Assembly (NCBI GenBank): GCA_037576195.1
Contig: CM075104.1
Coordinates: 19,856,211-19,920,210 of the forward strand
Source of the DNA: Phytoseiulus persimilis
Lineage: Eukaryota; Arthropoda; Arachnida; Mesostigmata; Phytoseiidae
Length of the DNA: 64,000 bases
Direction of reading: 5' to 3'
The position numbers and the translations under genes were made by a program. Shown here piece after piece: positions 10,478 to 25,100 of this stretch. Within the stretch, counting starts at the first letter, position 1, and the number at the start of each line of letters is the position of its first letter. The notes under the pieces are model-generated. The model made no database searches. It saw only the letters and a list, made by a program, of their open reading frames with translations, and was not told where the DNA came from.

Positions 10478-13199
10478 AGCGACGAAGTGAGAAACGAGAG
10501 CTCAAACTCCAAGGCGAGAGAGATACTACCCCCGCGAGCGAAGTTGGTCGCCTCAGGTCGAACCTGAACCTGATCAAGAGCAGACCGCAGGAAATAAAAC
10601 TCGCTACAGTCGCCATGGCTCTAACCACCTTGGTCGCAGTCGCGGCCGAAGTTGACCCACTTGCCGTCGACGAACACCGGGCGCATTCAAGAGCCGATGA
10701 CAATGGTGGAACGCAAGGCTCAGTCACCACTACAGACTGGACACGGCCTTCATCGGTACCTGTCCGGTTTCTAGCTCCAGACGGTGCTCGTACCGCGGTT
10801 GCTATTACCAGATATCCTGCGCGGGCGGGAGGAGAAGTAATCTGTAAACGCAGGAACAAGGATCGAATTGGATCCCTCTGCGCAAACTCACCGCGCCGCA
10901 TCGTGCTGAGACGTGCGCGGCATGACATCAGCCATTCGACTTGGGAGGATTCCACCCCGAACGGATTCAAAATCCCACTCGGGACGTTCCACGACAAAAC
11001 CGACACCCGCAAGCCGATCCGAGCTGACCCGCTCTATCAAAAGACTTTGTGAGAAAGTGAGAACGAAACACACGTATCTTGATCGTCTTAGTTTTGTGGA
11101 AATCCACACGACGGCTGCGTCGCCGGCTCAGACCCGTTGTTCTGGAAACGACCAGGGCTGCGAGCGAGCCACGTCCTACATCTAAGTGCGGGGGTGTTCG
11201 TTGTCTCGAGTGGGTTTTTGAGATAGATACCAGTTCGGAGACAAACGAATGCATTCATGAAAAAACAGAACTCTTGACGCTGAGCGAAAGCTCTTCGCCG
11301 CATCGAGTCAAGAACGTTGGCGCGCACATTCATCAGGCACTCCATCAATCGACCCGGGCTCAGCCGCCTCTGTTTGTTCAGAAATCCATGCGCAAACCCG
11401 CTTGTGTACGACTTCGATATCCCTCTACTAAAACTCGGCATCCTCAATCAGTTCACCTTTATCGACTCGGAGGAACCATGAGAAGCTCATGGCAGGTGTG
11501 CGACTCGATCCTTCCCTCTCGACTCAATCAGTCTTCCATCCAGTTATAGGCGGTCCTCAGCTCTGGCGATGGGTTCGTTTTTTGACAATTGCCGGCGTTG
11601 AATCGGGGAGGAGAAAACCGAATTCCATAGCGAACCGTCCCACAATTTGCGACGAGGGACCTTCCGGTCGCTCTCTCTTCCTTTCCACCCGAATGGCGCG
11701 ACGACAGTCCCGAAATGTCATACCCTCCGTGTGTCGGCTCGTCGCACTGTTTCGCTCAGCACTCGTCTGAACGACGTGAAACTTCATCCTCCTCCATCAG
11801 AGAGTCGGAACTTCCAGACGATTCGATTGATGGACAACATCATCAAATTCGGAATAATCTCCACCGATCCATGCGTAGCTGGCGGGAGCCGTCTGCGGCT
11901 ACAAAGCTTTTCGAAGCCGTCGAATGCTGGGCGCTCGAACTCGCAGGGGACCCACTCAGAATCCGGGATCGAAACTTCTGATCGAACGTGTTCTCTGGCA
12001 ACTATTCCACGCGCAGAAGAAATTTCGCACTCGATCGGTCGGACGAAGTCGACGAGTCTGGGGCATGGTAGCGCTCCGAGGAGAATGAGCACAAGCCCGA
12101 ATGCAGCCGAACGAATTCTACCGACGCCTGTAGAGAGGAATGAACGTCTTCCCTGCAGCCAACCAGCCTGGGTTTTCACGCTGAACGACTTGTGTTCGTG
12201 TCAGCCGGAGTCCAGATGTCTCGGGGGCTCGGTCGCAGACGCCGCCGCCGCCGGTGGGTTTCGCGGTCGGGAATCGGACCCAGATTCCGGTTTTCACACT
12301 CGACCGAGACCTTCCAGCCCCAGCGGTTTCGCTAGCTCCATAGGAATGGACGAGTCAGAAACGGAATTGGATCTCCGTCGAATCGATCCAGAGAACTTCG
12401 TGCGAGCCCGCTCGCCGTCTTCAAGTACGCGGAGATCTAGTTCTCTAGCAGCCTCGCCACGCGGAGACGCCGCGCGGTGTGCGACGCACGTTCCGCGCTC
12501 GACGCCAGGACGTCACGCTCACGCTCACGACACGGACCGACGGACAGATAAACTGGTTGGTCTGATGCCTGAGTTGGCCAACATTCTCAGCCGACGGCAG
12601 CTTCAGGCACGTTCGAGTCAACAGGATGAACAGTCGCCAGGTGCGGGGCCTCCGAGCAGAAGCAGCTTAGCCGCCTCCTAGCCAGCATGCTTGTTTGGCT
12701 CGATCAGGTTGGTCCAATGGAAGAGCGTCAGACGCCAGCCACTCGAGGAACAGCAGCCGTCAGCCGGTCCAGTGGGCGATGACGCAGGTAGCCCGCGGGG
12801 AAGCCTGCCGGCCTTCAGGCACCTGTAGCCTGTTCCATGTCGTCCTCATGAGCAGACGGACGGGGCCGAGTGCGGAAACTCGATGGAGGGGAGAAGACGG
12901 ACAGATGGAGACCGGCATTGACAAGGTCGCGTTCCAATGACGGAAGCAGCTCTGAACAGAGCGCGTCGAAACTTCCCTCCTCTCTGAGGCCAGGGACGAG
13001 TGATCGAATTCCGCAGCCTTGTTGAGTCCCCGCCTCAGAGCAGCGTCGAGCTCAATTCATCCATTCATCTCCGGCGTAGTTGGATGCTGTGACGAGAAAC
13101 ACGCGGAACAAGTGAGCAAGGACAGCTGCATAACGGACAGTGAGCGAAGAGTTTAAAACTCCTCGCCGACGGGGATCCCGTTTCGGAATCAGTTAGATG

Positions 13200-16100
13200 C
13201 ACCACAGCTGAAATCGGGGCCTACAGGTTGATTCCTTCGATTATGCAAACGATTAGCATGGGCTCCCGCGCCAACTGAACGGGAGCTGTCTGTCGGGGAG
13301 CCATGCGCGACCAGAGAAGCGCAGACAAATGGCAAGGTGGATTTCGGGTTCTCTCCTCAGGCTTCCGCACTTGAACCCGTTCCGCCTGGCAGATCCACAC
13401 CATCGACATTTCGCGCTCCAGAAAATCTAAATCAATCACCCCTTCGTATTTGAAAGCCATGGACAACGCCTCAGCGCAACGATTCGTCTTGTATTCGACG
13501 ATAGCAGCAGCAGCAGCAACGCTGACGACTGAAAGGACGGCGACACAACGTACACCGTGCCGTTATACCCAGTCGTCGCGCGAAGCGATACCGCGCGGGA
13601 CAACGGGCCCACGACAGGGAGGAATGCGTTGTGGCAACACTTTTCTCCGAAACAGACAGAGAAAACTATTCAGAGGAAAGAATCAGAGCGGGGCACGTTA
13701 GAATGTTTACTCTCCGAAGACGACGTCAAGGCAGAAACAGATACGCACTGTCATTACTGGGGCACCGAGAGATTTTTGGCCGACTGCCTCCGGAGGCACC
13801 AGCACACGGGGGGCATCGAATCCATCCACCGAGCGGTGAAGTGGAGGAGCTTCGCCGCTAACCGACCGAACAAGGACCTCTCGAACGTCCACCTCAGTGG
13901 GCAAACAACAGCGTAAAACATCTCAAAAAGGTTCTACCACGAAGCGGGCTCCGAGCGGGAAACCACGCTCGGAGCGGCAGTTTGTGTTGTACGGCCAACA
14001 GCAGGTCTCGATCTGGCCTATTCTCCACGTCGGCACTACATAGTGGGTCGTAAAGCCCCAGGGCCGACTTGCGAAAATCCGACAGTCAGGAATTCGTTAG
14101 GAATCTATTGCCTCGTATTCGACCTGATTGGCGTAGCAATGCGCGCGTGAGGGGTCACGGTCGTTTCTAGGAACTAATACCAACCGACTACCTGAATATC
14201 AATATCGCCATATAACATCGTCAATGAGGTCTGAAAGGAACGCTGGCCACGCGCGCCCGTCGCTAGCGATCTCGGCAAAATAGGCCAATCGAAGTGGTGG
14301 CGACCCCACTCAGCTGGGAGACTTGGAACGAAGGACGTTACAACAACGGATTCGTGTCGCGAAATCCGGCGGTGCAGCGAGAAATTTAATGACAGCTCAT
14401 GTGATCGCTCACACTGGACCGGCTGCGGCCCGGGAAATTCAAATCGAAACCTTCCTCGATCGAGGGCGGGCAGGAAGCACCGATCAACACCGAGTTCCGA
14501 AGCCATTTTTCAGTGGAGAAGTAGAGGTCGGACAAACATAGATTCTAACGACACTTTCGTGAAAACTTCCAATGTGGTCTGGCAAGCGGCGCCGTCGTCA
14601 TCATCTGTCTTCCAGACCAGGCGAGAGACAGTCGAAGGGCGCTGGCAGCTAGAGCCGCACCTTGTTCTTTTTTGCTCCGATGTAGAACAAATCCGCGCAG
14701 TTCACGAATGCGGCGGGGTGGTGGAATGGCAAACTCATTCTCTTTGGTTTGGGTACTCGTTGTCGCCGTGGCTCAACAACGATTTGTCTTGAAAGTTGCG
14801 AATTTCCCTCGGAGCGCATGCCCACAAGACCAAAGATACTGCCGAACAAACCGAAGAATTCGATTATCTCAATGAAGGGTTCTGTGCGAGCGTTCGGGTG
14901 GGGAAACAGGCAAAGAAGCCGCCGAAAAGCGTCCTTCTTTTTCACCCATGGCGCGACCGACCAATCATCTACACTTTGCTGAAAGATTCCGTGTTTGTTC
15001 TCGCTCGGTCGAAAGGAGCTCCACTGCATTTTGCCCCCGGTCCGCCTTGATGTCGTTGATTCGGAGCGCGCTTCATTTTGTTCGCGCGATTCTCCCGTGG
15101 TCATAACCCGCCCACACGCCGGCCAGCGATTCATCTCACGTCCACACCGCTCCGATTTACCATTAATTCACTCGTCTACTCATTCATCCACGCGGCCGGC
15201 TTGGTGGGTCTCGGTGCCCGGCTTCGCCACTCTCCATCATCTCTTCTCATCATGGGTTGGTGATTATGAATTCGGTCGGAAAGTCCAGTTTCCAAGTAAT
15301 GCGAAGCTATGCACCATCTTTCGAGAACTCCACGCGTCTGCGACCCCACCCATTCTGAACGGAGCACCCGCTGGGCATAGCTGATGATTTGGCGAGGTCC
15401 ATGGCTAACGCGGTGAAACTATCCGGCGCAACAATTGGATTAGTAGATTCGGCTCAATATCGAGGGGTTCCAGTTCGATCGATCGATCGTTACGCGTGAC
15501 CAGCCCCACGACCGTGTCGGCGGTCGTTAATGAAGGGAGCAACCTCTTTGCCTCCTCCTCGAATTGCGCATAACGACTGTTTGCCAACCTGTTTCGGAGC
15601 GCCCCGAATCTGCGTGACATTTCCACGTGGATTTCATCGTTTAACGCCGAGACCGATGACTACTACTAAGGGGAACGAGGTCAAAAAATGACAATCGGAA
15701 AAATCGCTCGCCTTCCGTGTCCGTGGAGGACTTTTGAAATAATCATAATTGTCGTGCGTGCTCTGGACACCATCACGAAGCAGTGTTTCGAGTTCGTTCA
15801 AACGATTTTGTTTATGTGTGTGTCTGTGTGCGCACGCGCGCCCGAACTTCCAAGGGCCGTTCCCATTGTCCGGCTCTACGACGAGTGCGGGACCTCCTGT
15901 TTCTTCCGTGCTTCGGTCGCGATTGCGGTGAGTCGCTCGTCGAGGTGCTACCTTTTCGAAGTGCTCTACCGTCGGAATAATGGGTTGTATCAGAAAAACT
16001 CCGAGAAGACGACAACGGCGGAATCTCCGTTGGGTTTTCTGAGCGTAGCCAACGGCTGTTCCAACCGTCCCGTTTATCTTTTACGTAACACAACAAACGA

Positions 16101-19100
16101 GCGGAGACAAGTCAGTCAGTCAGCCAGCCAGCGAGGCGCATCTCGACAACTCCTCTTTCGACAGAAACCAAACACCAGAAATTTACTCCCGGTCACTGTC
16201 GCCGACGTAGTGTCGTTTGTCGTAGCGGATAGCATTATGGAGCGCAGCGTCGACAATCACCTCCCTTTTCCTCTTGCGTTCCATCTTCTAACTCCCGCAG
16301 ATTCCTTAGTGCGGTGATCCGCTCGTTCCCCGTACCTCTGTCGGAAGGAACACGGACCCCGACATCGAACGATTCGGAAAAAAATGTTCTGGTTCGGGCC
16401 GGACTCGATGCGTCAAATTCGCCGAGCTGGTGGCGATGGCTTGTGATGGAATCGGCGCTGATAGCTGCCTTAACCAGCTAATTACAGTGGTTATATTCAA
16501 AGCGATGAGCTTGTGGTGCTTTCACGAGGGATTTGTGTTCCGTGCCAAATCCGAGCCAATCAACTCTTGGATCAGAGAGGAATGCCATCGGATGGAGCGA
16601 ATCGTTGGCAGCCGCTCTTCGGAATATGTCTTGCGAACGTTGGCATCTGGTTGCACGGAGACATTTGCCGCCGCAGGAACTCCATCCGTCACATTGCGTA
16701 GCTGCATTCATTCAGCCGACTGATTCTGAAAGCTATCGCTCCCTGGCAGTGTTATTCGTTCCGGCGTCGGACACCGGCGAATAGAGAAACCATATTCCAC
16801 CTCGTCAGACAGGATCGCACGACCGCAGAAGCTTTTCTTCCGGAGTTCCAGCGAAAGACTTCCGAGGCCTTTCAGTCTCCCACCAAGTTCTGCCCGAAGC
16901 ACAGTTTAACGATCATCGCATCATTAGTTGGGCACCAAGGTCTACATGAAGTTATCCTCTTACCCTGTTTGCCAAGTGACCACGGCGTATTTCGTCTCCC
17001 CGGAGTAACTCTACAGAAAACGCCGATGACGAACCAAATGATTGGTACATAACGAAACGAGCAATTCTTCTCGAAGTCTTTCACCTTTCCCTTTCTACTC
17101 GTCTCTCACAAGCGAAAGACCTTCCGCGATGCACCCGCAAACAATGTCCGCATGTCAGAGGTGAGCGGTTGCGAAGCAAGATCAACAAACTACTGAGGTT
17201 TTTATTTCTCCTTCTGGGAGTCACAGTTGACCATCACAATGCATCTCGGATAATAGCTTCGCTTGTCACTCAGGCCATCAATGCTTGCGTTTTGAGCTTT
17301 CGTGGGAGTCTGGTGCAAAATTCACTGATGTGTGGGTGGAGCCTGAACGGCCCCGAGGCCAGCGATCGGATGAAGCTCTTGGGTAATCTTGTTTTTCTCG
17401 GATAGGTGGATGTCGGGAAATACTCGCAGGGAGACTTTGCAGGACGAACTGTGACCAACATAGAGATGTTTCAAGCGGCCAACGCCGCACACCAACGGGG
17501 TGTCTGTCGGAAGCTCGTCGAAACATCGTCGCCTGCGGCCTGCTCAGAAGGACGCAGCGTCGCAAAACACACAAGTGACCGAGCGGAGAAGCCGCCGACC
17601 AGACAAGTCAGTCAGTACAATGGAAGGAATTGAAGAACAACTCCTCCCCTCTTCTACGAATAACCGTTTGTCGGAACGACTGAAGGCCCCGATTGGCACG
17701 AGTGAGTGCCGCTGATCTACGTGATGCCGTGCTACACTTTCCAGAATTATTACCGTTCATGTTCGATCGCGACGCCTCTACAACCGACCACAGAAATGTT
17801 TTCCTCCGAGCGGAAACGATCACAAAGTAATGCATATCTTTTGCGCCTGACAGTTGTCTTCTCCCCAATGGTTCATTGAGCTCCCGGAAGAGTTCTCTTG
17901 GCGCAGGAGGTGCGTGTTCTCACCGATCCGATACGGGGAACTCCGGATAGAAAATCCAGCGGCGTCAGCCTCAGGATGAGGTCGAAACCCGACGGGAACG
18001 GGATCGAGTTGTTGTTTACAAAAAAAAAAACCCTCAAGTCCCACAAAGCCTGTCCCTCGGACAAGATGCTGACCAGCAGCTCAACTGGGTCGTCTGACTC
18101 CTGCAAGTCGCCGTCATTGAGCCGACATCGAATAATTCGCATTCGACCGTCGAAGTCCGAGGTTTTCGCAGCTCGAACTCTTCAGAAACCGCTCGGCAAG
18201 GGGCAGCGTGACAGAGAGGGAGAGAGAGAACGGGGGAGCTCCGAGTTCATTCTTGAGGTTTCGCTCGAGTTCGAGCACAATCTCACAGAGCTCACCAGCC
18301 GAAGTTCAAGATGAATATCGAGGCGTCCAGCTCTGTTCGAGGTGGTCGGCAAGATGCCTCGCGGCCGGCTGCATACCTGGGCTATTCACGAGTAACCCCT
18401 GGCGTCGCCGGCGACAGCAGCAACAACAACGAGCCAAGAGAGTGAGGAGGACGAAGCAGAAGAAAGAAGTCCGCGTGCGGGGCGCCTCTCCAGGCGTCTT
18501 GTTGTGGACGAACTTCTGCTGCTGCCGCTCTTCTTTTTCGTCTTCGCTGAAACTGCTGTTGTTGCCGGTCCTGGTGGTGCCGCCGGTGATGCTGGTGGTG
18601 GGGTACCCTCGCTGAGTGGAGCCGATCTGCGCTAGCCGGCAGAGCTGAGCCGCTCAGAGCGGTCGAGCAGCTCGCAAAAAGACACTTCTAACGCTGATAC
18701 AGAAAGCTAAGCCTCTGGTTAAAAGTGGGACCGCGCCATAAATTTTGTGGCTTGACCGATAGCGGCCACATCGCCGGCTTACTCCATTGGTTGCGGAGGG
18801 GTCGTACGGGAAGACGACTGAAGAAACCGAGAGGAGATCCTGAACGAGACAACGCGTCCGTACAACAGACGTAACGAACGACATCCACGCAGACCGGAAT
18901 ACAATACGGTCGAGTGGTCCTTGAGCCGCGACGGGTAATCTTCCAGCGTTGGATGCAATGAAATCCCAGAAGCGCGATGAATTCCACAGAGAAATCGTCG
19001 CAGAAGAAGGGGTTCCACCTCCAATGATCGAGGTTTGTCTTCGATCGGATTGTCGCCGTCTAACGCTCGTCGACCGCTCGCCAGAACGATGATGCTCACT

Positions 19101-22100
19101 CGCTGGTTGGACGCCGCCCCACGCACCAAGACCCTATCGGTCAGACAACACCAGACGGAAAAAGAGCCTTAGCGGCCGACTTTGTGGGACTTTCATTCCG
19201 ACACCGTTTAGAGGATTATGTTCGGAGACAGTCGTCGAACATCACCCTCGGCCGGTAGCTCAAAACCACCGGACGCATGTGGCAGTCTAGCGGGTTGTCA
19301 GCTTCAATCGGAGCAGCCGGGAAGACGAGCAGCGGGTCGTCGGTTGCAGAAGTGCCACTGGAGTGCTACGAACACAGTCCGAGCCTTTTCAGGCGAATTC
19401 CCCACGAGGACTCTTGATGGGAAACCGTGACGCGTCAAGGACTTGCAGCGAGACAGGCGGCGGCCAGTTTCCCTCTGTGGGACTCGAAAGAGGCTCTGGA
19501 GAGCAACAATTCGTTGCTAAGTGCCACTGCGGTTCGATGTGATTGAGTTGGGCTGGCAATACTTCGATCACGGACAGACACTGATTCCCCCCGACATTCC
19601 AAGGAAACACGGAGGACGACGACCAGGAGGGAGGATGGAACAATCTCCCTGCGCTTTGCCCCGAGCCTCTGGTGGGGATTCGTTCGTTGTTGTTCGGATG
19701 GGTGGAAGGGTGGGTAACTGACTGACTGCATGAACGAACGAGTGAATGGCTGCTTGACATTGTGTCTCGATTTAGGGCGAAGCTCCTCCTGCTCATAGCG
19801 ATCGCTTTCGTCGACGTGTTCGTTGGACTGCTATGCCTCAAAGCTCACGGGACCCTCGGCCCTTGTAGCTTTGTTAAGTTTCCTCCAGCGACCAGAGCAG
19901 CGTTTAGGCTCCGCTGACCACTATATCGTTCGTCATGTGGAGCTTCACTTGTATGGGACGACTTGCCGTTGGAGCAAGTTCTTAGGTTTTCTCCGCTTTT
20001 TCGAATTCCTTTCTTCCCCTTGGCCACACGAGCACTTGTTAGCGTCTCTTGTGACGCTATCAGAGCCCACAAATCCCGAGAGAAAATAAACATGGAAGCG
20101 AGTTGGGATTCCCGCCGGTCGCGTCGCTCGAAACCGGCACGGAGCCTTCCCGCTTCCCGGAGGTACGATTAAACGAGCTGAGTCCGTCCAGCTGAGGAAT
20201 CATCCAGGGAACCTGAGCGGATCTCGTCATCGTCTCCTCACCTGAATCGACGTCATCTCCGAATAACAACATTCGATGAGATCCACGAACGGGCTGCATG
20301 GAAAGTGGTCCAGAAGGTTCGTTCTCGGGAGTTCACAGACTTCATAGAGCGCGTTTGTTGTACTTCCAGTAGCGATCGGCCGGTATCGGCGACCGAGCGG
20401 TCAGCTCGGATGGAAGTTTCTCTTTTCTGTATTAGAACTGCGCTATTCTTCCTTAAATATTTATACAACTAGAGGCCCTCGCCGTCAACTCTGTAAACAG
20501 CCTTCTGTACGAAGACCCAGCCTCACGGGCCGCTGCGGCTCATGCCTCCTGAATCGAGGCCGACAGGGTTCGCACTCAGTTTCCACCCTGATATATCCGT
20601 CTTCGAAATCGGGATACTTCCATTTCTGATGACGTCAGACCGTGCCGACACCACGGCGCTCTTGTCATTGTTTTGGCCTACGCAGACGAACAAGCAATAT
20701 TCGCGGTGCAGATATCCCCGCTCCCTTTACGTACAATCTGCACATGAAGTCCGAAATTCGGACGAGCATAATGCAAATCTCTCTTCGCGAAGCTCTGCGT
20801 GGCGATGGCGGTGGCAAGCGTTGCGGCGCTCGTGGACCAATGCGGCCGTGTGGAGCCGCGTACGGAAAAAGGAGGAGAAGACGACGAAGTCGGAGTTCCA
20901 CAACGGCATTAGCAGCGACGAGTGTTCGGAAATTCAAAAGTGGGTTCCGACCCCTGATTGACCTCGTGCGTTCGAAGAAAAGCAAACTATTGCCAGCTGT
21001 GGTTGATCGGAGACGTCGTCAGCGACGCCACCGGCAACAACGGAACCCACGACGCGACGTTTCAAAGTCCGCTCTCCTGTGGAATTTGAGGAAGAGGGTG
21101 ATCCGGCTCGAGCCGTTCGCGTGCCATCCGAGCGAGTGTCCAGTTTCAAAAATGCTCTTGTTATTTCTTCGCTCTGACGAAAGCAGCTTCCACGTCTACC
21201 CTGAACCACTCCGAGAAGAGTGGACTCGAGAGCGGACGCTGTGACTTGCGGTGACACTAAATTCATGTGGATTAACTGCTGGCGGCGGCGGCAGCAACAA
21301 CCACAGCAACAACGGGGACGATAACTACACGCTGAGGTTAATACGGTCGTTTCGAGCGGTTACACGAAAATTCAATTAAGATTTCGCTCAAACTACTCTT
21401 CTGTCGCCGTCTTCTTCGAGCTCTCCCTTTCTCTTCCTCTCTTCGAGCTCCATGCGCCTCGCTGTCGCGAATCATTCGTTAGCGAAATTACGGCTCTCAA
21501 CGATTCGACGATAGCGAATGAGGAAGGAGGTGGACAACGGAAAAACTGTCCGTACTACGAAACCTTGCGCTTCTACTGCACCGACGGAGGAAGCAATCGA
21601 CCCATCGATGGGTCCGAGCTCAATGGGACAACTGAACGGGAATGCTCCGCGGCCAGAAACTCAGAACGCGCGAACAGAAGAGGCACTCGCGACGCGGACG
21701 CACGCACCGACAGGTAGACGAGCACACGGGCAAACACGGCGCATCTGCGAATAGCGAGCGGCATCTGTTCAACCGTATGCGCGTCGTGTGTCGAAATATC
21801 GGCTTACGTGCGCCCCCGTTTTGTTCTTCCAACCAGTTGGAGAATCCCCCATCGAGTCCGTCGCAGGTCCCGTTAAGGGTCCATGCGCACGAGCAGCGAC
21901 AGAGCCTTTTCCGTCACAGTTTCATCCCTTGCTTTTATCAATCGAAGTTCCGAGTTTCGATGATTCCGTCGTATATAAAACCGGGGGAACCGATCGTCTT
22001 GCGATCTCGGTGCGCCTCGAGGAGCGGGTCCCAACTCCCGACACCGTCTCCGTACACCTGGCACTCATGCTGGTTTCCGGTCCGCGAACTCATGTCACCG

Positions 22101-25100
22101 CCTCGAGGGACTAGTTGCCGAGTTCGCGATGAACGCACTTACCATGAATCAGAATGAGTAGTGAAGGTATCTGTCCGTTCGCTTGTCGACGAACCACTTG
22201 AAAATGAGTCTTTTATCCAGAGGGTATCACTGCAAGCTGATGTGCTGCTGCTTTCGCCGCTACACCACTGCGCTAGCTAGCTAGGTATCAACACTAAAAA
22301 CACAGCGACGCACTCCCCTCGACAGGCTCAACTATTCTGACAGGGACTTCGCGCCAAAATTTTCACTCGCTCGTGAACAGGTCACGTGGTCAGAGCTCAC
22401 GACCGTCTGTAGCGCCATCTGGCGGCCAACGCTCGAACGAGATCGGCGGTTGGTGCCCATGACTAGTGTATCGCGCAATCGGTTCCATCGGCGACGGCTG
22501 CGCCGACAGCAGCGGTGCCGTTCATTCTATTTTCTGTTGCTTCGTTTTTTCTGGTGGCCGCGTCTGCGCCGAAGCCGGCTGGTTATTGAACTCGGTTGAC
22601 GCTTGCGCCGACCGTAGCCGCAGGTGTCGGTTCCTGCATGAGCCTCGTGTCAATCCGTGGAATCATCTGCAAACCATTCTGTAGATGCCCCGATCCGTTT
22701 CCTTCTGAATGGCTCAGCTCCTCACTGTTTAGCGGTTTCGGAAGCACTGAGCGCGAGTATCGTTCGCGGCTCTCTGCCGACGGGCAGCCTCCTCATCCAA
22801 ACGAGGGAAGAGACAAACTTCTGCAGGAACACGGTTTTTCAGAAGTTCTTCCCGCTCGTTCTCCATTGTTGACTCTGTGATGGATCTCGAAGCTCGAAAA
22901 TCCAAGGGGGTATACTGTGATCGACTGGGAGCTGTAGTTTCACCGTCATTCCAGGATCGCTCCTCGGTCATGATTAGTTCACGACGTCCCTTTAGTTCCA
23001 GTCTCAGCTTGAGACGGCTTCACGCTTTCAGATTTCGGAAGGATTCCCGCCGCTCTACTTTCTGGAATACATGCAGTGTCTCCCTGAATTCTCGTCCGTT
23101 CGCTCCGGCCATGCACAGAAGACTCAAGTCGTGATACATCTGTTCTCCGGCCGTGAACAGGTTCAATGTCACGGCTGCCATACTGGCTGACCGAACATCG
23201 CTCTAAGATAGTTCCAATGGTTCGTGTCTTGATCTCACGCGCGACATTTACGACTTGGTCGGCAACGGTCGACAAACAACCTTTCGTGGTCAGAAGCTTC
23301 TGAAAGAGACCGCGGACCCCGGGAAGCTGTGTAAGACCTCCTCACATATTGATAAAACTCATTGTTCGCGACTCGTGAGACTGCATCGGAGTGCGAGGGG
23401 TGAGTGGCTCGGCTGACTGAAACGGATCGGCGACAGCGGCTCCGACTTCCGCCCACTGTCTCAATCCACGTCGCTTGCAGTTGCCCAGGCAGCCGACTGA
23501 CCAAGGAGCCGGAGTTTCCGCCCTCACATACCGCTCACCCTCCACTGCTTCTGGCAGGATCGGAAGCTCGGGGCTACAGTTGCTACAAGGCCAAGTAGCA
23601 GATCAGATTCAGACAAGTGTTGACAGCCTTCCCGAGCCGCTATGGTTACTGAACCTACTACGCCGGACTGGTACGCGGAACGAGAGCTGGGATAATGTGC
23701 ATCGTGCCGGGAGGAGGCTGTCGAGCTATCGGGATTCATGTTCCGGGATCGACGTTGTTCCGTTCTTCATTCGGAATCGTGGGCTCAGCTTCACCGAATG
23801 GGACCACTCTACTCGACTGATTCTCGACGAAGTCCATCGGTTCAAGTTTCTTCAGAAGCTGCACATGAGCTTTCACTTCCCGAATACGTCATATCTGTGC
23901 GCAGCTCTCGCAAGGTCTACTAGAGAGGGGAATTTCGTGCATTCGTTCTTGCTGGCAACGTCAACTCACATGAAACGGAGCAGATGATGTTCCCGATACG
24001 GATAAGCGAAATGCGAATTTCGCACACAAATCCATGCACGAGACGGCCGAAATAATAGATCCGTCCCAATGACTATTATTGACAGTAAGGGTGGGCAATA
24101 GGGAGCAATGGCAATGTTCGGACGACGATTAGGATTTCATGGATTTTTTCGTCATTCATTCGTCCATACAATCGATGCGCAGAACGGGTCTGGAGTCGAG
24201 GAAATGTAGGAACTATTTACGTCAACACACAGACCAGGCATGAACATGTACAGGGAAAAACACATAGATCGAGCAGATACTTGGACGGCTTTCCGGGCTG
24301 ACCGCACTCGCACCGCGGAAAACGCGCACGAAATTCCGCGCGTTCACGCACTTTCATAGGGTCAGGGTTGCGATCGATGGGTGCTCATTCTAAATCGCGA
24401 TGAACTCTCTTCAATCTCCAAGGAACGGTTTCATCGCCAAGCTCGACGCTGATTACTGGGCTGTAGCGTCAGAGGATGCCGCCCTGCTCGATTCCTCGAA
24501 CTACTCGTCGGGCGCGAGGAATACGTAGTGGGCGCCCTGGTTTATGCCCTCTCTTTCCGATGTTTGAACGGACTCTACTCAGAACGGGAACCGCAGCTCA
24601 GAAGTCAAACCTGGTTGCTCTCTGAATTGAGGTGAACAGAGATGAGACAGTACCGGGAGTCGAGTTGGCCATGCGATCTCTAATCTTCGGCGACGCAGAG
24701 TTGGATTCCGATCGAATCGAATTCACCAGAACTGAAATCTCCCGAAGAATCTTGTGTTGTTTATTTCAAGAGCTATTCGAAAAATGTCGCCCGCAGGATA
24801 ACCGTGAACGGAACGTCCGCGCTCGACTGAAGAGAAGAAACAACGAGGAGAAGTCGTGGCACGCGCTTCACGAGACGGCAGCGTTCTTCTTCATACTGCC
24901 TCCAACTGGAGGTTTGCGGACTGAATCATTGATCATAGCACCTCTCGGAACACCCGGAGGCTTCTGGAGCGAACACAACGGTGCATAACAGAACCGTAAC
25001 CGCTTGCCTCCCGCCGCCCGGGAAGAGGACCGCAGCCCTGGGTGTCATAAGTCATGACAATTTGCACGCCGCTCACAACAAGGGGCACTTTTCGAGGCTC

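Larger units (their letters stand above)
3422..13200. other. CpG-rich spacer without a recognised gene
   Basis: This is upstream of the USP-like first exon and should include its promoter and 5' untranslated exons. No TATA box or other core element can be named with confidence. Many overlapping open frames of 100-340 codons occur on both strands, but none shows a known domain and they are arginine- and serine-rich, as expected by chance in CpG-rich DNA. Three stretches beside good splice acceptors are listed separately as candidates. Confidence 0.5.

Noticed and set aside
10095-11012. 305-codon minus-strand frame
   Set aside because: Composition follows a GA/CT simple repeat and CpG-rich DNA, a plus-strand 214-codon frame overlaps it, and no domain, signal or splice logic supports it.
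11647-12681. 344-codon plus-strand frame, the longest in the left half
   Set aside because: Arg/Ser/Pro-rich without any domain and preceded by no good start. Long frames of this kind are common by chance here. A small real exon near its end cannot be excluded but cannot be shown.
22200-22285. Minus-strand TAGCGCAGTGG, like a tRNA A box
   Set aside because: No B box at the right distance and no cloverleaf or acceptor stem could be drawn, so it is neither a tRNA nor a clear SINE.
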